Origin: Desulfobulbus rhabdoformis
Lineage (GTDB): Bacteria; Desulfobacterota; Desulfobulbia; Desulfobulbales; Desulfobulbaceae
Reading direction: 5' to 3'
DNA length: 64,000 nt
Assembly (NCBI RefSeq): GCF_016919065.1
Contig: NZ_JAFFQA010000001.1
Location: 1 to 64,000, forward strand
Part shown: positions 61,389 through 64,000 of the stretch, in pieces
Layout: every line of letters starts with the position of its first letter
Numbering within the stretch: position 1 is the first letter of the stretch
The notes under the pieces: model-generated
Told to the model about the DNA's origin: nothing
Seen by the model: only the letters and a program-made list of their open reading frames with translations
Database searches by the model: none
Program-made: the position numbers and the translations under genes

Positions 61389-62744
61389 TCATTTAAAATC
61401 ATTTTTATCCAGGCCGTATTTACGCAACTTATCGTAGAGCGTTTTTCTGGGAATGGAAAGCGAGGCCATGACATCACGAATAACGCCCTTATGGCTGGCA
61501 AGTGCCTGCTCCAAAATGGCGCGCTCAAAGGCATCCACCTGATCGGGCAGACTGGTAATCTGCCTGGCCCCACCGCCGGACATCATCCGCTCCAGTGACC
61601 AGTTGAACTGGGCCCCCAGGAGCACATACCGCTCTGCCAGGTTCCGCAGTTCCCGAACGTTGCCCGGCCAGTCATAGGCCATGAGCAGGTTGACCTGGGC
61701 CTGCTTGGGCATGGGCACCTCTTTCTGATACCGGTGACTGGCAACCAGGAGATAATGGTGAAAGATAAGGGGGATATCCTCACGCCGTTTGCGCAGGGGG
61801 GGAATCTCAAGGCAAACCACGTTGAGCCGATAATAGAGATCCTCACGAAAGGTTCCCTCTTTGGCAGCCTCCTTGAGATCCACCTTGGCCGCGGCCACCA
61901 CCCGCAAATCAAGGGGGATCAAACGATTGGATCCCATCCGTTCCACGGCCCGTTCCTGGAGAACCCGCAACAGATGCACCTGAACCTGCATGGGCATACT
62001 CTCGATCTCATCCAAAAGCAGGGTACCGCCGTCGGCATGTTCAAATTTGCCCACGCGGGCGGTACGCGCATCGGTAAAGGCTCCAGCCTCATGGCCAAAA
62101 AGCTCGCTCTCGATCATATTTTCCGCCACCGCACCGCAGTTGATAGCCACGAAGTTCTGATTGCGACGACGGGAGTGCTCATGCAAGAGCCTGGCGACCA
62201 GCTCTTTACCGGTTCCGGTTTCACCCACCAAAAGCACATCGGCATCGGTGTCGGCGATCTGGGCGATGGTGGCCCGCAGCCCTTGGGTGGCCGGGGTCAC
62301 CCCGATAAAGCGCGGTCCGGGCAGGCTGTAGGTTTCAAGCTCGGTACGCAGGGCCCGGTTTTCCAGGGTGAGCATGCGTTTTTCCAGGGCTTTTGACACT
62401 GTCTTCACCAGCCGTTCCGAGGAGTAGGGCTTTTCTAAAAAATCATAGGCACCATCCCGCATGGCCTGGACAGCGGTAGACACGTCCCCGTGTCCGGTAA
62501 TGAGAATAATCGGAAGATCGCTATCTTCCTCATGCAGTTTACGCTGTAACTCAATCCCGCTCATACCCGGCAGACGAATATCGCAGACCACCACTCCCGG
62601 CCAGCCATCGTTGAGTACCCGCAGGGCATCTTCTGCAGACTCATGACAGGTAACCTCGAAATCCGCCAACTCGAGCGTCTGGCGATTAGCCTGGCGGATG
62701 TGCATTTCATCATCAATAAAGAGAACGTTTTTAAGTGGTTTCAT
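61389..62744 (-). CDS. dctD: Sigma-54-dependent response regulator (DctD-like)
   Basis: 451 residues. A receiver domain (about 5-120) has the phospho-Asp in [13 protein letters not shown]. The AAA+ domain has Walker A in [11 protein letters not shown], the sigma-54 contact loop GAFTDA and Walker B in [11 protein letters not shown] Fis-type helix-turn-helix closes the protein ([20 protein letters not shown]). It activates RpoN promoters such as the one before dctP. It overlaps dctB by ATGA. Confidence 0.95.
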   Translation of the reverse strand: MKPLKNVLFIDDEMHIRQANRQTLELADFEVTCHESAEDALRVLNDGWPGVVVCDIRLPGMSGIELQRKLHEEDSDLPIILITGHGDVSTAVQAMRDGAYDFLEKPYSSERLVKTVSKALEKRMLTLENRALRTELETYSLPGPRFIGVTPATQGLRATIAQIADTDADVLLVGETGTGKELVARLLHEHSRRRNQNFVAINCGAVAENMIESELFGHEAGAFTDARTARVGKFEHADGGTLLLDEIESMPMQVQVHLLRVLQERAVERMGSNRLIPLDLRVVAAAKVDLKEAAKEGTFREDLYYRLNVVCLEIPPLRKRREDIPLIFHHYLLVASHRYQKEVPMPKQAQVNLLMAYDWPGNVRELRNLAERYVLLGAQFNWSLERMMSGGGARQITSLPDQVDAFERAILEQALASHKGVIRDVMASLSIPRKTLYDKLRKYGLDKNDFK

Positions 62745-64000
62745 GACTGACTGATTTCTCTGTTAAGCGTTATCTCAAAGCAGGCCCCGACCCCGGTATG
62801 CACCAGGCGAATGCGACCGCCCATGTCCTCCATGATTCGGGCAGAAATCGTCAGCCCCAAGCCCAGGCCTTTCCCCGGATCTTTGGTTGTAAAAAAGGGT
62901 TCAAAGATACGTCGCCCCATGGCAGGGTCAATTCCCGGACCGTTATCCTGCACACGAAGCAGTACGGTATCCTCTTCACGAACGACCTCAATGCTTACCT
63001 TTTTTTTATCCTGCTCGGCAACCGCCTGTATGGCATTGGAGATCAGATTCACCAGCACCTGCTGCAACAGCACGGCATTGGCACGGACCCCCTCAAGCTC
63101 CTGGGGCATATCAATGGAGAGTTTGACTCCGGATTTGGCAAGGACTGGTGCCATCATCTCCATGGCGCCGTCGAGAACACCGTGCAGTGGAACAATGTTC
63201 AGTTTGCCACTACTCTTGCGGGCAAAGATCTTGAGCTGCATGGCAAGTCCCCCCATGCGCTCGGTCAACTCCTTGATCTGCTCCAGATTCCATTCAACAT
63301 TGTCTATACGGTTTTTGGCTAGAAACTGCACCGCGTTATCGGTGTAACTGCGAATGGCCGCCAAAGGCTGATTCAATTCATGGGTGATGACGGTACTCAT
63401 CTGTCCCAGGGCTGCCAGCTTTGCCGCGTGGATGAGTTCTCGCCTGGTTTTGCGCAACTCCTCTTCCGTTTTCTGCCGTTCGGCGATCTCCTGACGAAGC
63501 TGATCGTTGGTTTCGGTGAGGGCTGCGGTCCGCTCCACCACACGAATTTCAAGCTGTTCATTGGCCTCCTGCAGCATGCGGCGATTGTCCTCAATAAATT
63601 TCTGCCGTTCAGCCACCTGCTGCTGATGCTGCCAGTAAAGCAGGATGGTCAGAGCAGCTAATCCGGCTGCTCCCACGATACTGATCAAGGTGTAGATTAC
63701 CTGGGTTTCCACCGGCTTGAACTTGGACAGGGCATACACCTTCCAGCCTGCCTGATCCATAGCCGCTTCCTGCAGGAGAAAACTTTTGATCTTGCCGCTC
63801 TCTTCCAGCTTCAACTGGATGACCTTTCCCTGCTCCACTCGATGCTGCTCCACAAGGTTCAACGGTAAGAGAGAGGCGTTGGGATAACGCTGGGTTTCTG
63901 CAAGTCGCTTCTTCACCTGAGGATCCAAACTCCCCATGGTTCGAAAACGCCAGGGCTCACGGGTGGTGATAAAGATGACTCCATCCGGATCCACCACAAG
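62741..64000 (-). CDS. dctB: Sensor histidine kinase (DctB-like), partial
   Basis: At least 419 residues; the N-terminus lies beyond the window. The visible part starts in the periplasmic double-PAS (dCache) region (VDPDGVIFITTREPWRFRTM). One membrane helix (about 103-122) is followed by a coiled coil (about 125-190), HisKA with the acceptor in STVITHELNQPLAAIRSYTD, and HATPase motifs LVNLISNAIQA, DNGPGID and GLGLGLTIS. It senses C4-dicarboxylates in homologues. Confidence 0.93.
   Translation of the reverse strand, partial: LVVDPDGVIFITTREPWRFRTMGSLDPQVKKRLAETQRYPNASLLPLNLVEQHRVEQGKVIQLKLEESGKIKSFLLQEAAMDQAGWKVYALSKFKPVETQVIYTLISIVGAAGLAALTILLYWQHQQQVAERQKFIEDNRRMLQEANEQLEIRVVERTAALTETNDQLRQEIAERQKTEEELRKTRRELIHAAKLAALGQMSTVITHELNQPLAAIRSYTDNAVQFLAKNRIDNVEWNLEQIKELTERMGGLAMQLKIFARKSSGKLNIVPLHGVLDGAMEMMAPVLAKSGVKLSIDMPQELEGVRANAVLLQQVLVNLISNAIQAVAEQDKKKVSIEVVREEDTVLLRVQDNGPGIDPAMGRRIFEPFFTTKDPGKGLGLGLTISARIMEDMGGRIRLVHTGVGACFEITLNREISQS

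Overview
The window looks like chromosomal DNA of a Gram-negative, anaerobic sulfate-reducing type bacterium, most likely of the Desulfobulbales (Desulfobacterota). This is inferred from a small siroheme sulfite reductase, a SdhCAB/FrdCAB complex of the Bacteroides/Wolinella type, a Na+-pumping decarboxylase, a TRAP dicarboxylate-type uptake system with a DctBD two-component regulator, and a large Wzx/Wzy exopolysaccharide (EPS) cluster. No species can be named from the sequence alone.

Layout. 1-600: 3' end of a 23S rRNA, spacer, 5S rRNA and a strong terminator. 0.6-19.1 kb: housekeeping genes: a PAS hybrid histidine kinase, rsmI, an inositol-phosphatase family gene and an EamA exporter, trpB-trpA-pepF, an unrecognised 531-residue protein, sdhC-sdhA-sdhB, a nitroreductase, a ZntB-like transporter, the small sulfite reductase and a YdjM-like membrane protein.

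19.6-31.2 kb (+ strand): first half of the EPS locus. A secreted FecR-like protein is followed by a Wza-type export lipoprotein, an O-antigen ligase/polymerase, a CpsB-type PHP phosphatase, a Wzc-type tyrosine kinase, a TPR protein, a membrane-anchored J-domain protein and a WecA-like initiating phosphosugar transferase. The last three reading frames overlap by ATGA. 34.4-46.5 kb (- strand): second half, running towards the first: Wzx flippase, two methyltransferases, four glycosyltransferases, a broken acyltransferase, a second polymerase/ligase, a WecG/TagA transferase and a sugar epimerase, closed by a strong terminator at 34.4 kb. The gap between the halves (31.2-34.3 kb) holds only decayed genes: an AAA/DUF4143 ATPase, a BrnA-like antitoxin tail, and an ATPase plus PD-(D/E)XK-like pair.

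46.5-54.5 kb is an accessory island rich in repeats and toxin-antitoxin modules. It holds an orphan MntA with a truncated HepT, a DUF6922 remnant, a truncated AlbA-type regulator with a second remnant, three broken copies of the MarR-type EPS-associated regulator, an apparently intact DUF6922/AbiEii pair, a DegP-like protease, VapBC with a palindromic operator, and an intact HEPN/MNT pair. At least five families of short dispersed repeats lie between and inside these genes.

54.5-64 kb returns to core metabolism (all - strand): an ABM-domain protein, a Na+-translocating decarboxylase beta subunit, biotin carrier and gamma-like subunit, a universal stress protein, and dctM-dctQ-dctP with a sigma-54 promoter, preceded by dctD-dctB (dctB is cut by the window end).
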